Source: Suilimivivens sp964402925
GTDB lineage: Bacteria > Bacillota > Clostridia > Lachnospirales > Lachnospiraceae
Direction of reading: 5' to 3'
DNA: 64,000 nt
NCBI GenBank assembly: GCA_964402925.1
Contig: CAYOED010000004.1
Span: 24,612-88,611 of the forward strand
A model generated the notes under the pieces. The model was not told where the DNA came from. It worked only from the letters and a program-made list of their open reading frames with translations, and made no database searches. Positions 42,880-51,100 of this stretch are shown piece after piece (position 1 is the first letter of the stretch; every line of letters starts with the position of its first letter). Both the position numbers and the translations under genes were made by a program.

Positions 42880-43368
42880 CTACTCGCTTTTTGCTGCCGG
42901 TTCTTTTTTCTTAAGTTTCTGCAAAGCCTCTTCCATCCGTTTGTTCTCCATCCTCTCTTTAAAGCCTGTCACTGCCAGGCTGACAGCAAAGCTAATAAAA
43001 AAGCAGATAAAAAACATTACCCACGGAAGCCAGTCATTTGCCGGAAACCATCGAAAAATCGAAACATAAATTACCATGATGACCAATATGGAAGTTATCA
43101 TCCCACAGGCTCTGTACACCACCCGCATGTTCTTTATGACCACATCCGTAAAAAACAGGAACCTGAACAATACAATCCATACTGCCATGGATAAAAACTG
43201 CATCATGGTAGCGATACGAAGTCCTTCTTTTCCCATAACAAACATACTCGAAAAATCTCTGGCATCCTCCCCGAATAAGAGACAGAAAATGTTAAGCATA
43301 AAAATGGAAAATCCAAAAATCTCCATCACCTGCTCTATATAATCAATGATCGTCTTTCTTTCTTCCAT
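42880..43368 (-). CDS. DUF3021 membrane protein
   Basis: 162 residues with four membrane helices at about 18-32, 45-65, 75-100 and 118-140. DUF3021 proteins are almost always encoded next to a LytTR regulator without a receiver domain, and are thought to act as its membrane partner or inhibitor. Here the start abuts the regulator stop (43369). The C-terminal helical tail (KERMENKRMEEALQKLKKKE) is charged. Confidence 0.82.
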   Translation of the reverse strand: MEERKTIIDYIEQVMEIFGFSIFMLNIFCLLFGEDARDFSSMFVMGKEGLRIATMMQFLSMAVWIVLFRFLFFTDVVIKNMRVVYRACGMITSILVIMVIYVSIFRWFPANDWLPWVMFFICFFISFAVSLAVTGFKERMENKRMEEALQKLKKKEPAAKSE

Positions 43369-43809
43369 TTACTTCACCCCCAGCTTCTTTTTCAGTTCTT
43401 CTGCATATTGCCTGGAAACGATGATTTGTTCCTCATTTTCCAGCGTGACCCGGATTCTCCTGTTGATATCCGCCTTCAAAGATTTGATGTATTTAAGCTG
43501 CACCAGACAGGACTTGCTTGCCCTGAAAAATCCGCATTCATCAAGCTGCTGCTCCAGTTCGTACAGCTTTAAGCTGGATTCATATACATTTTCTCCTGTG
43601 TATACAAAAGTCTTTCTGTCCACCGATTCAAGATAAATTACCTTTGATACATCCAAAAGATACGTCTCTTCCCCTTTCGTTGCCATCAACTGCCTGTCTA
43701 ATATCCGAAGGGTTGCCAGCATCTTTTCAATTTCCGGTGTCAGCCGGTTGCAGGAAATTGTAATTTCGATATCCTTTACAGCTTCGTCTACATTAATTGA
43801 TATTTTCAA
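43369..43809 (-). CDS. LytTR DNA-binding regulator without receiver domain
   Basis: 146 residues from TTG 43809, which has GGAGG six bases upstream; a reading from further upstream adds 23 unlikely residues. The N-terminal 45 residues resemble the family's usual lead (ISINVDEAVKDIEITISCNR), followed by a LytTR domain (VIYLESVDRKTFVYTG, FFRASKSCLVQLKYIKSLKA). The pair with DUF3021 forms a small membrane-controlled switch, probably acting on its own operon with the ABC-2 exporter. Confidence 0.86.
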   Translation of the reverse strand: MKISINVDEAVKDIEITISCNRLTPEIEKMLATLRILDRQLMATKGEETYLLDVSKVIYLESVDRKTFVYTGENVYESSLKLYELEQQLDECGFFRASKSCLVQLKYIKSLKADINRRIRVTLENEEQIIVSRQYAEELKKKLGVK

Positions 43810-43904
43810 ATTATCCCTCCATCCTCTTTTCAACAACATAGCATACCCTGGTCGGGGCAGCAAGATACCGAAACGCATGTTGCCAAAAGCACGACCTGAA
43901 ATGC

Positions 43905-43945
43905 AAAAAAGACCTCCATCTACTCCAAAAAACAGATGAAGGTCT
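43905..43945 (-). terminator. Rho-independent terminator after the RmlD-like gene
   Basis: Minus strand AGACCTTCATCT and AGATGGAGGTCT pair across a 17-base loop, followed by TTTTTTGC. It lies 19 bp past the stop of the gene ending at 43964. Confidence 0.8.
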
Positions 43946-43963
43946 CTCTATTTCATTACGCAT

Positions 43964-44827
43964 TCATTTAGGCTCCGACTTCATGTAGCGGCAGAGTCCT
44001 GATACAGTGTCGCTAAAAACAATTCCGGCTTTTTCTATTTTCTGTGTGTCAATCAGCAGATTGCGCATATCTCCGTCTTCCCTGCTGCTTACAAATCCTT
44101 CCTTGCCAAAGTGAGCAAACACTTTCCTGACAGTATCATAAAGAGTATCGATGTTTGAGCTTCCGAAGTTGTAGATGCCGGGCGGCAAGTTCCATGTCTT
44201 TTCCATATTCGAGACAACTTCCCTGCAATCCGTTATGTCCCGGCTGGTATATTTGTAGATCGGCTGAGGCAGGTTATTCTCCATGGCTATTCTCAGATTT
44301 TCCGCAAACATCCCTTTTCCTTTTTCTTTGTCTGCTTCATCGGGCACATCGTATAACAGGGTAAGGCGCAAAATAACTGTATCAGGATTTTCATTCATGC
44401 TGCTCTGTTCCGCCAATAGTTTGTGCTGTCCATAAATCGGTAGCGGATTCAGCCTTTCCTCTTCTCGGTGCGGCAGATAAAATCCCGCCCTGTTCTTTTC
44501 CGTCAGAGGTTCAATGTAAACCTGATCTGAACTGCAAAAAATCATTTTTGCACCAAACTGCCGGCACGCCCTTGCAATATTCTGGGTGCCCAATACATTT
44601 ATCTTTAATGATTTCTGGGGCTCCCTACTGCATGCTTCAACATCAGAAATCGCACCGCAGTGAAGGACGATTTCCGGTCTAAAATCGGCAAAGACCGTCT
44701 GAATCTTACGTTCGTCCGTAAAATCCATGTTTTCATGTGAGGCTGCATAAACTGTATGCTTGTCCTTATATGCGCTTACCAACCTTTTTCCTAAATATCC
44801 TTTTGCACCTGTAATTAAAATTCTCAC
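43964..44827 (-). CDS. RmlD-like NAD(P)-dependent sugar-nucleotide reductase
   Basis: 287 residues, extended short-chain dehydrogenase. The NAD(P) loop ITGAKGYLGKRL is at residues 4-15, HCGAISDVEACS follows, and the catalytic SSDQVYI plus YGQHKLLAE (Y-x-x-x-K) match the dTDP-4-dehydrorhamnose reductase family. The start is GTG 44827 behind GAGGAATCA. It is isolated from any other rhamnose gene here, so the substrate may be a different NDP-sugar. Followed by a good terminator. Confidence 0.78.
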   Translation of the reverse strand: MRILITGAKGYLGKRLVSAYKDKHTVYAASHENMDFTDERKIQTVFADFRPEIVLHCGAISDVEACSREPQKSLKINVLGTQNIARACRQFGAKMIFCSSDQVYIEPLTEKNRAGFYLPHREEERLNPLPIYGQHKLLAEQSSMNENPDTVILRLTLLYDVPDEADKEKGKGMFAENLRIAMENNLPQPIYKYTSRDITDCREVVSNMEKTWNLPPGIYNFGSSNIDTLYDTVRKVFAHFGKEGFVSSREDGDMRNLLIDTQKIEKAGIVFSDTVSGLCRYMKSEPK

Positions 44828-44857
44828 TGATTCCTCATCTCATGAATTTCTATCACA

Positions 44858-45760
44858 TCACGGGTTACAATTTTTGCAGGGATCCGAATAGCCTGCATTC
44901 ACTGCCTCTTCTCTCGTGCTAAAATATACCTGATTGCTTTCTTTCGGCAAGGTTTTGCATGTAGACCTGTGCAGCTTATGATTATTTCTATTTCCTATAT
45001 ATCCTCCTTGGGCAATTGCATCTCCAAAATTACTTCCCCCTGTTACACCTGTGGTGCTTCCGGATGAAATTTCACTTTGCGATGCTTCCGCAGGCTCCTG
45101 CTGCGCCGAAATACCTGCATCATTCGTCACCGGTTGTGTCTGCAAATCTGCTGGGTTCTGTACCGTGGGCTCCACTGGCTGTTCGACGGGCGCCTGCGTA
45201 GGTAGTGCAGAAGGCTCCGTGGTGGACGCCAATGTAGGCTCTGCCGTGGGCTCATCAGTGGGCTTTGTTGTGGGCTCATCAGTAGGCTTTGCTGTCGGTT
45301 CCTTGGCAGGTGTCTTGGTGGGTGATAGCATAGGTGTTGCTATGGGCGCTTTGGTAGGCGTTTGAGTAGGTAATGCCGTCGGCTCCGTGGTCGGTAACAA
45401 AGTAGGAGACGCCGTGGGCTTCCATGTAGGTGTCGGAGTCGGCGATGCTATGAGCTCTTCCGCCTCCGACAAGTCAACCGTACTCTCAGCAATCACCTCT
45501 TTCCCTAAATCGGGCGAATCAGAAGTCGGTGTACTCATAATTCCTGCTAAAAAAAGCACTGCTGCACCTACATACAGCACAATTCCCTTTAACCTTTTGC
45601 CGAGCCTTTTTTCTATGACTTTTCGCAGCATCGGACTGCACAGCATCCCCGACAAGAGCACCAAAATTCCTGAGAATGCAGAAAAAGAAAAAGCGCCCAG
45701 CGACAAAATAATTAAAAAGATAGATAAAGCATGGAGTAGAAAATTTTTCAGTTTTTTCAT
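44858..45760 (-). CDS. Surface or membrane protein with TPT-rich repeats and a C-terminal Cys/His metal-binding motif
   Basis: 300 residues from ATG 45760 (GGAAGGGGAATACGA upstream). Three hydrophobic segments lie in the first 85 residues, followed by about 130 residues of proline-threonine repeats (units such as PTDEPTTK and PTPTWK), a wall-spanning type linker. The C-terminal 45 residues have GYIGNRNNHKLHRSTCKTLP and DPCKNCNP. This small zinc-binding (Ada-like) module is found at the ends of some secreted nucleases and competence proteins. Role unknown; display of the metal site outside the wall is inferred. Confidence 0.68.
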   Translation of the reverse strand: MKKLKNFLLHALSIFLIILSLGAFSFSAFSGILVLLSGMLCSPMLRKVIEKRLGKRLKGIVLYVGAAVLFLAGIMSTPTSDSPDLGKEVIAESTVDLSEAEELIASPTPTPTWKPTASPTLLPTTEPTALPTQTPTKAPIATPMLSPTKTPAKEPTAKPTDEPTTKPTDEPTAEPTLASTTEPSALPTQAPVEQPVEPTVQNPADLQTQPVTNDAGISAQQEPAEASQSEISSGSTTGVTGGSNFGDAIAQGGYIGNRNNHKLHRSTCKTLPKESNQVYFSTREEAVNAGYSDPCKNCNP

Positions 45761-45935
45761 TCGTATTCCCCTTCCTACCGCAGGCTGTGTCCACAGCACT
45801 GCATTAATAAGTAGCATGGAAGGGATTTTCAAATTTGTTCCCTTCTCCTATTATCCGCTACTTCTTTTATTATACCAACTTTTAAGGGGACACGTATGTC
45901 TAAATTCAACAAGTAGAAGGGTTATTTTCTACAAT

Positions 45936-46787
45936 TCATTGTCCTTCAATAAATAAAACGCCCAACGTCCCGGGACCGCAGTGACTGGAAATAACTCCTC
46001 CTGCTATCGTTTCCAGAATTTCATCAAACTGTCCAAGCGAATGCAGATATGCCTTTACTTCATCCACCAGTTCTTTTTCACAGCCTGAATGCGTGATAAA
46101 GACTCTGTCCTTTTTGGCACGCTTTAAATTCTCTTCCATATCCGTCACATAAGACATAATGACTTTATTCATGCTGCCGCGGTATTTCCTACCCGGCTTC
46201 ATTTTGCCTTCCTCGACAACAATTCTGGGATGTAATTTTAACGCGCCTCCCGCCATTGCCGCCAGCCCGCTGCATCTTCCGCCTCTATGAAGGTAAGTCA
46301 ACGTATCTACCACAAAGCTTGCTCTCACAAAAGGTCTAAGGCTTTCTATATGACGGACAATTGTCTCCGCAGCCTTTCCCTCCTTGGCCATAATTGCCGC
46401 TTCTATGACCTGAAGTCCAATGCCGGTGGAAAGGTTTTCGGAATTTATGACCCAGACAAGCCCTTCAGCCTGTAGTTCTTCTGCTGCCAGCCGCATCACA
46501 TTTCCGGATGTAGACATATCATCGGATATAGAAAAGCAGACCAGCTCTCTTCCCTCTTCTACATAAGGTTTCATCAGCTCCATAGCATCCTCCAATGAGA
46601 GCGCTGAGGTCTTGGGCGTCGTCTTTTTCTGGTCTGACCAGCTATAAATTTCCTGCGGCGTAATATTAACGCCATCCAGATATTCCTCTTCGCCCAGCAA
46701 TATATGCAGCGGCAAAATCGAAATATCATATCGCTTCAATAAATCTTTTGACAGGTCGCAGGTACTGTCTGAAATAATCTTTACCAT
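45936..46787 (-). CDS. DegV family fatty-acid-binding protein
   Basis: 283 residues. The N-terminal MVKIISDSTCDLSKDLL is the DegV hallmark. TSALSLEDAMELMKPYVEEG, then DMSTSGNVM (the TxGT-like lipid-head site reads STSG) and LHRGGRCSG follow. FakB/DegV proteins bind a fatty acid for phosphorylation by FakA and incorporation into phospholipid. No FakA gene is adjacent. The ATG has ACTGGAGGAAAACC upstream. Confidence 0.9.
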   Translation of the reverse strand: MVKIISDSTCDLSKDLLKRYDISILPLHILLGEEEYLDGVNITPQEIYSWSDQKKTTPKTSALSLEDAMELMKPYVEEGRELVCFSISDDMSTSGNVMRLAAEELQAEGLVWVINSENLSTGIGLQVIEAAIMAKEGKAAETIVRHIESLRPFVRASFVVDTLTYLHRGGRCSGLAAMAGGALKLHPRIVVEEGKMKPGRKYRGSMNKVIMSYVTDMEENLKRAKKDRVFITHSGCEKELVDEVKAYLHSLGQFDEILETIAGGVISSHCGPGTLGVLFIEGQ

Positions 46788-46820
46788 GGTTTTCCTCCAG
46801 TCCTTAGGTAAATATATATG

Positions 46821-47177
46821 TTACTTACTTGTTATATCCCTTTGATATATCCATCTTTGTGATTCGTACATAACATTTACTGCTTCAAGCATATCTTCGT
46901 CTACAATCATAAAATCATGTACTTCACTATAACTATCGCGTATATCAAATAAAAAATCATTATAACTGAGTACGGCATCTTTCGTCGTATCATCAACAAC
47001 AATAACTATATCACTGATATCATTATTAGCGTATATCAACACAGCCTTAATATCTTGATGCTCTTTCGCGAAAAGAACTATCTCCAATAAATATACATTG
47101 TCTTTTCCATTCCATTTTTGTACAGTCTCATTGAAATTTAAAATAGTGTTTGGGGTTTCATTGCTTTCTGGTCTCAT
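46821..47177 (-). CDS. Small hypothetical protein
   Basis: 118 residues, cytoplasmic and acidic. The central strand pattern DIKAVLIYANNDISDIVIVV loosely recalls the S-D-x-D region of small nucleotidyltransferases, but the G-S motif before it is missing, so no function is assigned. A good ribosome site (AGAGGGAGATTTTC) precedes the ATG. It lies 13 bp after the Nudix gene on the same strand, which suggests co-transcription. Confidence 0.6.
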   Translation of the reverse strand: MRPESNETPNTILNFNETVQKWNGKDNVYLLEIVLFAKEHQDIKAVLIYANNDISDIVIVVDDTTKDAVLSYNDFLFDIRDSYSEVHDFMIVDEDMLEAVNVMYESQRWIYQRDITSK

Positions 47178-47190
47178 GAAAATCTCCCTC

Positions 47191-47598
47191 TTACATGAAT
47201 TTATCGTGTATCTTATCTATTAAATCCTCATCTGCCGGAAGCCAGTCTACACTGTGCAGCGTTTCTTTGGTAAGCCACTTTGCCGCTTCATGCTCCTTTA
47301 ACACCAAATCACCAGATTTCACTGTACATAAAAAGCAGTGCATCGTCAAATGGAAGTCCGGGTAATCATATTCCACAATATCCACTAACTCTCCTATCTC
47401 TATTTCTGTGTCCAACTCTTCTCTGATTTCACGGACAAGTGCCTGCTTGGGGGTTTCTCCCTTCTCTATTTTTCCTCCGGGAAACTCCCATCCGTCTTTG
47501 AATGCTCCGTAGCCTCTTTGGGTGGCGAAAATTTGGTTTTCATTTTTGATGATAGCGGCTGCTACATTGATTGTTTTTCTTTCTTGGATTTGGGACAC
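47191..47598 (-). CDS. Nudix hydrolase, MutT-like (deoxy)nucleoside triphosphate pyrophosphohydrolase
   Basis: 135 residues with a complete Nudix box: GGKIEKGETPKQALVREIRE followed by EL (G-x5-E-x7-R-E-x-x-E-E). The flanks ATQRGYGAFKDGWEFPGG and VEYDYPDFHLTMHCFLC match MutT-type enzymes that remove 8-oxo-dGTP. The start is probably GTG 47598 (AGGAGATTAACATTT). A decayed copy of its Nudix-box region is found at 61172-61268. Confidence 0.88.
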   Translation of the reverse strand: MSQIQERKTINVAAAIIKNENQIFATQRGYGAFKDGWEFPGGKIEKGETPKQALVREIREELDTEIEIGELVDIVEYDYPDFHLTMHCFLCTVKSGDLVLKEHEAAKWLTKETLHSVDWLPADEDLIDKIHDKFM

Positions 47599-47734
47599 AA
47601 ATGTTAATCTCCTGTTGCAAAATTAATTGATGTATTTAAAGCTTTATCTGCAATATAGCCACATAAATCTTGTTTTTAAAATGATAAGAAAATATCAAAA
47701 ACGACTTATCACTAACGCTGTCAAACAGAATGTA

Positions 47735-47772
47735 AATAGGCAGATGTAATTAAAGAGGCTACACCTGCCTAT
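47735..47772 (-). terminator. Terminator-like hairpin after the 69-residue gene
   Basis: ATAGGCAGATGT and ACACCTGCCTAT pair around a 13-base loop. On the minus strand TTTACATTC follows, a poor T-run. It lies 60 bp past the stop at 47831 in an otherwise featureless 230-bp intergenic stretch. Confidence 0.4.
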
Positions 47773-47830
47773 ACTATAAAGCTAATTCTTTCTATTTCAA
47801 ATATAAACTTCCTTTTCTGAAAAATATTCC

Positions 47831-48040
47831 CTATGAGATATCAGCATAATATTCTTTCAAATGATTTCTAATATCTTGTGGTGTAACAGGGATTTCCGTA
47901 TCTAAGAAAGGGTATTCTAAATGCACTTTTTTGTCATCCGATATAATATGCACTCTATAACTATGCTCATTGACTATCACATACCAATAATAGTTTGCTC
48001 CTTCATATACTACTTTGGGTTTATTTTTCCCAGATACCAT
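47831..48040 (-). CDS. Small hypothetical protein (69 aa)
   Basis: 69 residues, no membrane segment. Two blocks are visible: NYYWYVIVNEHSYRVHIISD and a C-terminal VTPQDIRNHLKEYYADIS. A clear ribosome site (GAGGTAAAT) precedes the ATG, which argues for a real gene. It follows the restriction endonuclease gene region on the same strand. Family not recognised. Confidence 0.55.
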   Translation of the reverse strand: MVSGKNKPKVVYEGANYYWYVIVNEHSYRVHIISDDKKVHLEYPFLDTEIPVTPQDIRNHLKEYYADIS

Positions 48041-48122
48041 ATTTACCTCAACAATATACTGGTTTCAACAGAAACATAATTTCGAAAAGAAAAGTATAAA
48101 TTATCAACTTCTTATTACTTGT

Positions 48123-49355
48123 CTATAAATACTTCTGCTTTTCCTTAACTTCCTCCAGAAAATCTTCTACCGAATACAACTCTTCTTGTTGTTCCTTTAA
48201 ATAAGTGCTATGTATTTCCTTAGGAAGCACCAGCTGCACATTTTTTGCTTTCATTTCATTTGTCTGATTTACACTTATAGCAGCCTCTAATGTGAGTAAA
48301 TGTTTCCGTTTGATCCTATCAGCTTCTGCCAACACCTGTCTCCACCGATCTTTACAAGTGCTCTTTACTCCCAGCATAGTTAAATATTCTGCTGGATAGT
48401 TTTGATTCTTGTATACTTCTATGCAAGGAAAAATGAAATCTGGTTTCGACTTATTTTCAGTGACCTTCGTTCTCGAATACTGAACATTGTTTTCTATTAA
48501 AAGATATTCCACATGGTTTTCAAAGGCTAATCCCACCCTGCTTTTTCTTCGGTTCTGCACAGAAAGAGAAAACGCTACAAATTCATCCACGTCCACTTCA
48601 TTATCTTTAATAAAGCCTTTTCTTAATCTTTCTGAAATAATATATTTTTCGAATGTTCTAAATAGCGCTTCTTCCTGATTAAGCCATTTTAATAAAGCAA
48701 TGTCTGGCTCTTCAATAGCTGACGTATTTTTTACAATCTCCCTTGCATACGCAGAAAACTCTTTTGTCGTGGGAAATTTCCCTTCAAATCTGCGAATCAT
48801 TTCTTCTAAATAATCATTCCCGGCATCGCTTTCATATTCAACGCCAATCTGTTCCAAAATAATTCTTGCAATATATTCAATTTGCTTTTTATTAGATGAA
48901 AAATCATTCTTTACTATAAATCCGCTATTTGCATTTTCTTCCAAATCAAACAGCCACCGTAGCTGCCCATCAAACGTTGATTCGTTTTGCGCAATTATTA
49001 CTAACAGAGTATTATCTGATTTTTTGCACAGATATAACGAATCTCCTGTTGATGATCTAGCCGTAACCTCATTAGCAGGAAAATAGAGACGCCATTCTGT
49101 TCTTACCGGGTGGTTCTCTCTGGCGTCATACCAAGTCATTTTCCCTTCTGCATTTACTATGTCTTCATCACTCAGATACATAAAGAATGCGTTAAAAATT
49201 ACTCTGCCTGCATCAATTCCAAGTAGTCTTTTTAAACCTTTATCACCATTATATTCATGTTGATTACTTTTCAAAATATCGGCTTCAACCTGCGATAACT
49301 TTTTACTTGCAACTCCTTTGAAATACTTTGCAAGATATCCACTTTCCATCAACAT
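48123..49355 (-). CDS. EcoRII-like type II restriction endonuclease
   Basis: 410 residues, close to EcoRII. The C-terminal half carries the EcoRII catalytic domain: RVGLAFENHVEYLLIENNVQ, then KPDFIFPCIEVY (the PD of PD-x-K), TMLGVKSTCKDRWRQVLAEA with the catalytic lysine, and KHLLTLEAAISVNQTNEMK. The N-terminal 200 residues correspond to the DNA-binding effector domain. EcoRII cuts before CCWGG and needs two sites; specificity here is inferred. The ATG has AGGAGATA upstream and lies 6 bp after the methyltransferase stop. Confidence 0.88.
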   Translation of the reverse strand: MLMESGYLAKYFKGVASKKLSQVEADILKSNQHEYNGDKGLKRLLGIDAGRVIFNAFFMYLSDEDIVNAEGKMTWYDARENHPVRTEWRLYFPANEVTARSSTGDSLYLCKKSDNTLLVIIAQNESTFDGQLRWLFDLEENANSGFIVKNDFSSNKKQIEYIARIILEQIGVEYESDAGNDYLEEMIRRFEGKFPTTKEFSAYAREIVKNTSAIEEPDIALLKWLNQEEALFRTFEKYIISERLRKGFIKDNEVDVDEFVAFSLSVQNRRKSRVGLAFENHVEYLLIENNVQYSRTKVTENKSKPDFIFPCIEVYKNQNYPAEYLTMLGVKSTCKDRWRQVLAEADRIKRKHLLTLEAAISVNQTNEMKAKNVQLVLPKEIHSTYLKEQQEELYSVEDFLEEVKEKQKYL

Positions 49356-49361
49356 TATCTC

Positions 49362-50531
49362 CTACTTTGCCATATATGCTAATTCATACATATCACTTTC
49401 CTGTCTTTCCATAACGACAACTTTTCCTGCTTCAAGTTGTTCTATCTTACAAATAATACAACTTGCTATCTGAGTTATCAGAGGCACCACTACAGAGTTT
49501 CCGAATTGCTTATATGCTTGCGTATCAGACACGACAATTTTAAAGCTTTCAGGATATCCTTGAAGTCTCGCACATTCCCGCGGTGTCAATTTTCTTGGAT
49601 TCTTTCCTCTTTGTCGAATCAATATTTCGGAGCCATCCTTATAGTATCGTGCACTCAATGTTCTTGTAATACCATTCTTTTCAGGCATTCCAAAACCAAA
49701 TCCATTTCCCTTTTGCCTATGCTTTTCAGCATATTCTTGTAAATATTCCCATAGTCCATCAGATAGCGTATACTTCGGTTCAACATCTTTCATTAGAATA
49801 TCTTTTAAAACTGGTTTCGTTTTCGGCTTATTCAAATCATATGAAAACTTAATATCTTTCCCATACCTCTCTTTATCAAATCCGACAATGAATATTCTTT
49901 CTCTATGCTGTGGAACAAAATCCTGCCCATCTAAAACATCATAAAATATTTCATAATTCAACTCTTTTAACGTTGACTCTATTACTTTCCAAGTATTTCC
50001 TTTATCATGACTTTTTAAATTTTTCACATTTTCAAGCAAAAAAGCCTTAGGACGCTTTTCATTAATTATCCTTACAACATCGAAAAACAATGTTCCCTGT
50101 GTTTTATCTAAAAAACCAGTTTCTCGCCCTAAGCTGTTTTTCTTAGATACACCTGCTATTGAAAATGGCTGACATGGAAAACCCGCAACGAGTATATCAT
50201 GCTCAGGAATACTTTTTTCTTCTACACTTCTAATATCACCAACAGGTATTTCTCCAAAATTTGAATAATAGGTTTCCTGACAATATTTATCCCACTCAGA
50301 TGAAAACACACATTTCCCACCATTGCTTTCAAACGCCAGCCTCATTCCTCCAATGCCCGCAAATAAATCTATAAATCTGAATCTCGGCTCTTGCTCCGCA
50401 CTATTATCATTTTCTGTGATATTTACAAGTGCTTCTTTCATGCAATCCTGTATTGAACGATTCGTTCTTTCAGCATAATCAGCAAGACGCTGATACATAG
50501 ATTCATCTACTCTAAAATGTACTTGTTTCAT
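49362..50531 (-). CDS. DNA (cytosine-5) methyltransferase with N-terminal ribbon-helix-helix domain
   Basis: 389 residues. The methyltransferase has all main m5C motifs: FIDLFAGIGGMRLAFES (I), catalytic VAGFPCQPFSIAG (IV), FLLENVKNLKSHDKG (VI), QHRERIFIVGF (VIII) and YKQFGNSVVVPL (X). The first 38 residues (KQVHFRVDESMYQRLADYAE, then RTNRSIQDCMKEAL) form a ribbon-helix-helix DNA-binding unit, suggesting that the enzyme represses its own promoter. The ATG at 50531 (MKQVHF) lies nine bases after GGAG. It protects host DNA from the EcoRII-like enzyme; the CCWGG target is inferred from its partners, the nuclease and Vsr. Confidence 0.88.
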   Translation of the reverse strand: MKQVHFRVDESMYQRLADYAERTNRSIQDCMKEALVNITENDNSAEQEPRFRFIDLFAGIGGMRLAFESNGGKCVFSSEWDKYCQETYYSNFGEIPVGDIRSVEEKSIPEHDILVAGFPCQPFSIAGVSKKNSLGRETGFLDKTQGTLFFDVVRIINEKRPKAFLLENVKNLKSHDKGNTWKVIESTLKELNYEIFYDVLDGQDFVPQHRERIFIVGFDKERYGKDIKFSYDLNKPKTKPVLKDILMKDVEPKYTLSDGLWEYLQEYAEKHRQKGNGFGFGMPEKNGITRTLSARYYKDGSEILIRQRGKNPRKLTPRECARLQGYPESFKIVVSDTQAYKQFGNSVVVPLITQIASCIICKIEQLEAGKVVVMERQESDMYELAYMAK

Positions 50532-50577
50532 TTCCGTCATCTCCTGGGCAATATGTTGTACCAATTCCTTCCCAGAT

Positions 50578-50630
50578 AATATAACACATCAAACTAATAT
50601 TTTCAAGTTATTTTCGAACATATTTTCGAT
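50578..50630 (-). promoter_or_regulatory. Predicted R-M promoter with three direct repeats (candidate RHH operator)
   Basis: Minus strand TTGAAA (50606-50601), 17 bp, TATATT (50583-50578). Overlapping and upstream of the -35 are three copies of TATTTTCRA on the plus strand starting at 50598, 50609 and 50621, at about one helical turn spacing. Ribbon-helix-helix proteins bind such arrays cooperatively, so the methyltransferase fusion is a natural candidate repressor. Confidence 0.55.
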
Positions 50631-50641
50631 TATTGTCAATT

Positions 50642-51091
50642 CTATATTTCACGGTTCATATTATCTTCTATCGTAAGATCAAATATTACATCTTCTATTA
50701 CCCTCACACATTCATCTGTATTCTTTTTGATATCATTACCCCAAAAACGTATAACGGTCCATCCTTGAAAAAGCAACCTTTTATTTGTTTCATCATCCTT
50801 TTTTCTATTGTAAGATATTTTTCCAATCCAATATTCACTATTATTACCTTTTTCTAACCTTGGTTTTAATACCTCCCAATCTTTTCCGTGAAAAAATTCT
50901 CCATCACAAAAAATTGCAATTTTATATCGCGTCAATACAATGTCCGGACTCCCCGGAAGTTGTTTATAATTCTTCCTATATCGATATCCTTTTTTCCACA
51001 AAGCTTTTCTCAAAATTATTTCGATTTTTGTATCCTTGCTGCGGATATTTTTCATATTCTTACGTCGTTGATCTGGCGTTAATACATCCAT
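50642..51091 (-). CDS. vsr: Very short patch repair endonuclease
   Basis: 149 residues. Vsr motifs are MDVLTPDQRRKNMKNIRSKD, then KIEIILRKALWKKGYRYRKN, SPDIVLTRYKIAIFCDGEFF with the catalytic Asp, HGKDW and GWTVIRFWGNDI. Vsr nicks next to T:G mismatches made when 5-methylcytosine deaminates, usually within CCWGG. Two of the usual zinc-site cysteines seem replaced. It lies upstream of the methyltransferase on the same strand, with its own spacing of 110 bp, completing an EcoRII/Dcm-type set. Confidence 0.9.
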   Translation of the reverse strand: MDVLTPDQRRKNMKNIRSKDTKIEIILRKALWKKGYRYRKNYKQLPGSPDIVLTRYKIAIFCDGEFFHGKDWEVLKPRLEKGNNSEYWIGKISYNRKKDDETNKRLLFQGWTVIRFWGNDIKKNTDECVRVIEDVIFDLTIEDNMNREI

Positions 51092-51100
51092 ATATTCTCC

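Noticed and set aside
45051..45365. Glycine-valine-rich plus-strand ORF opposite the TPT-repeat gene
   Set aside because: Antisense shadow of the proline-threonine repeats; composition follows from the repeat codons.
45180..45430. Periodic repeats that could be taken for a CRISPR array
   Set aside because: The periodicity is in-frame PT-x-E-PT protein repeats; there are no spacers of constant length between identical repeats.
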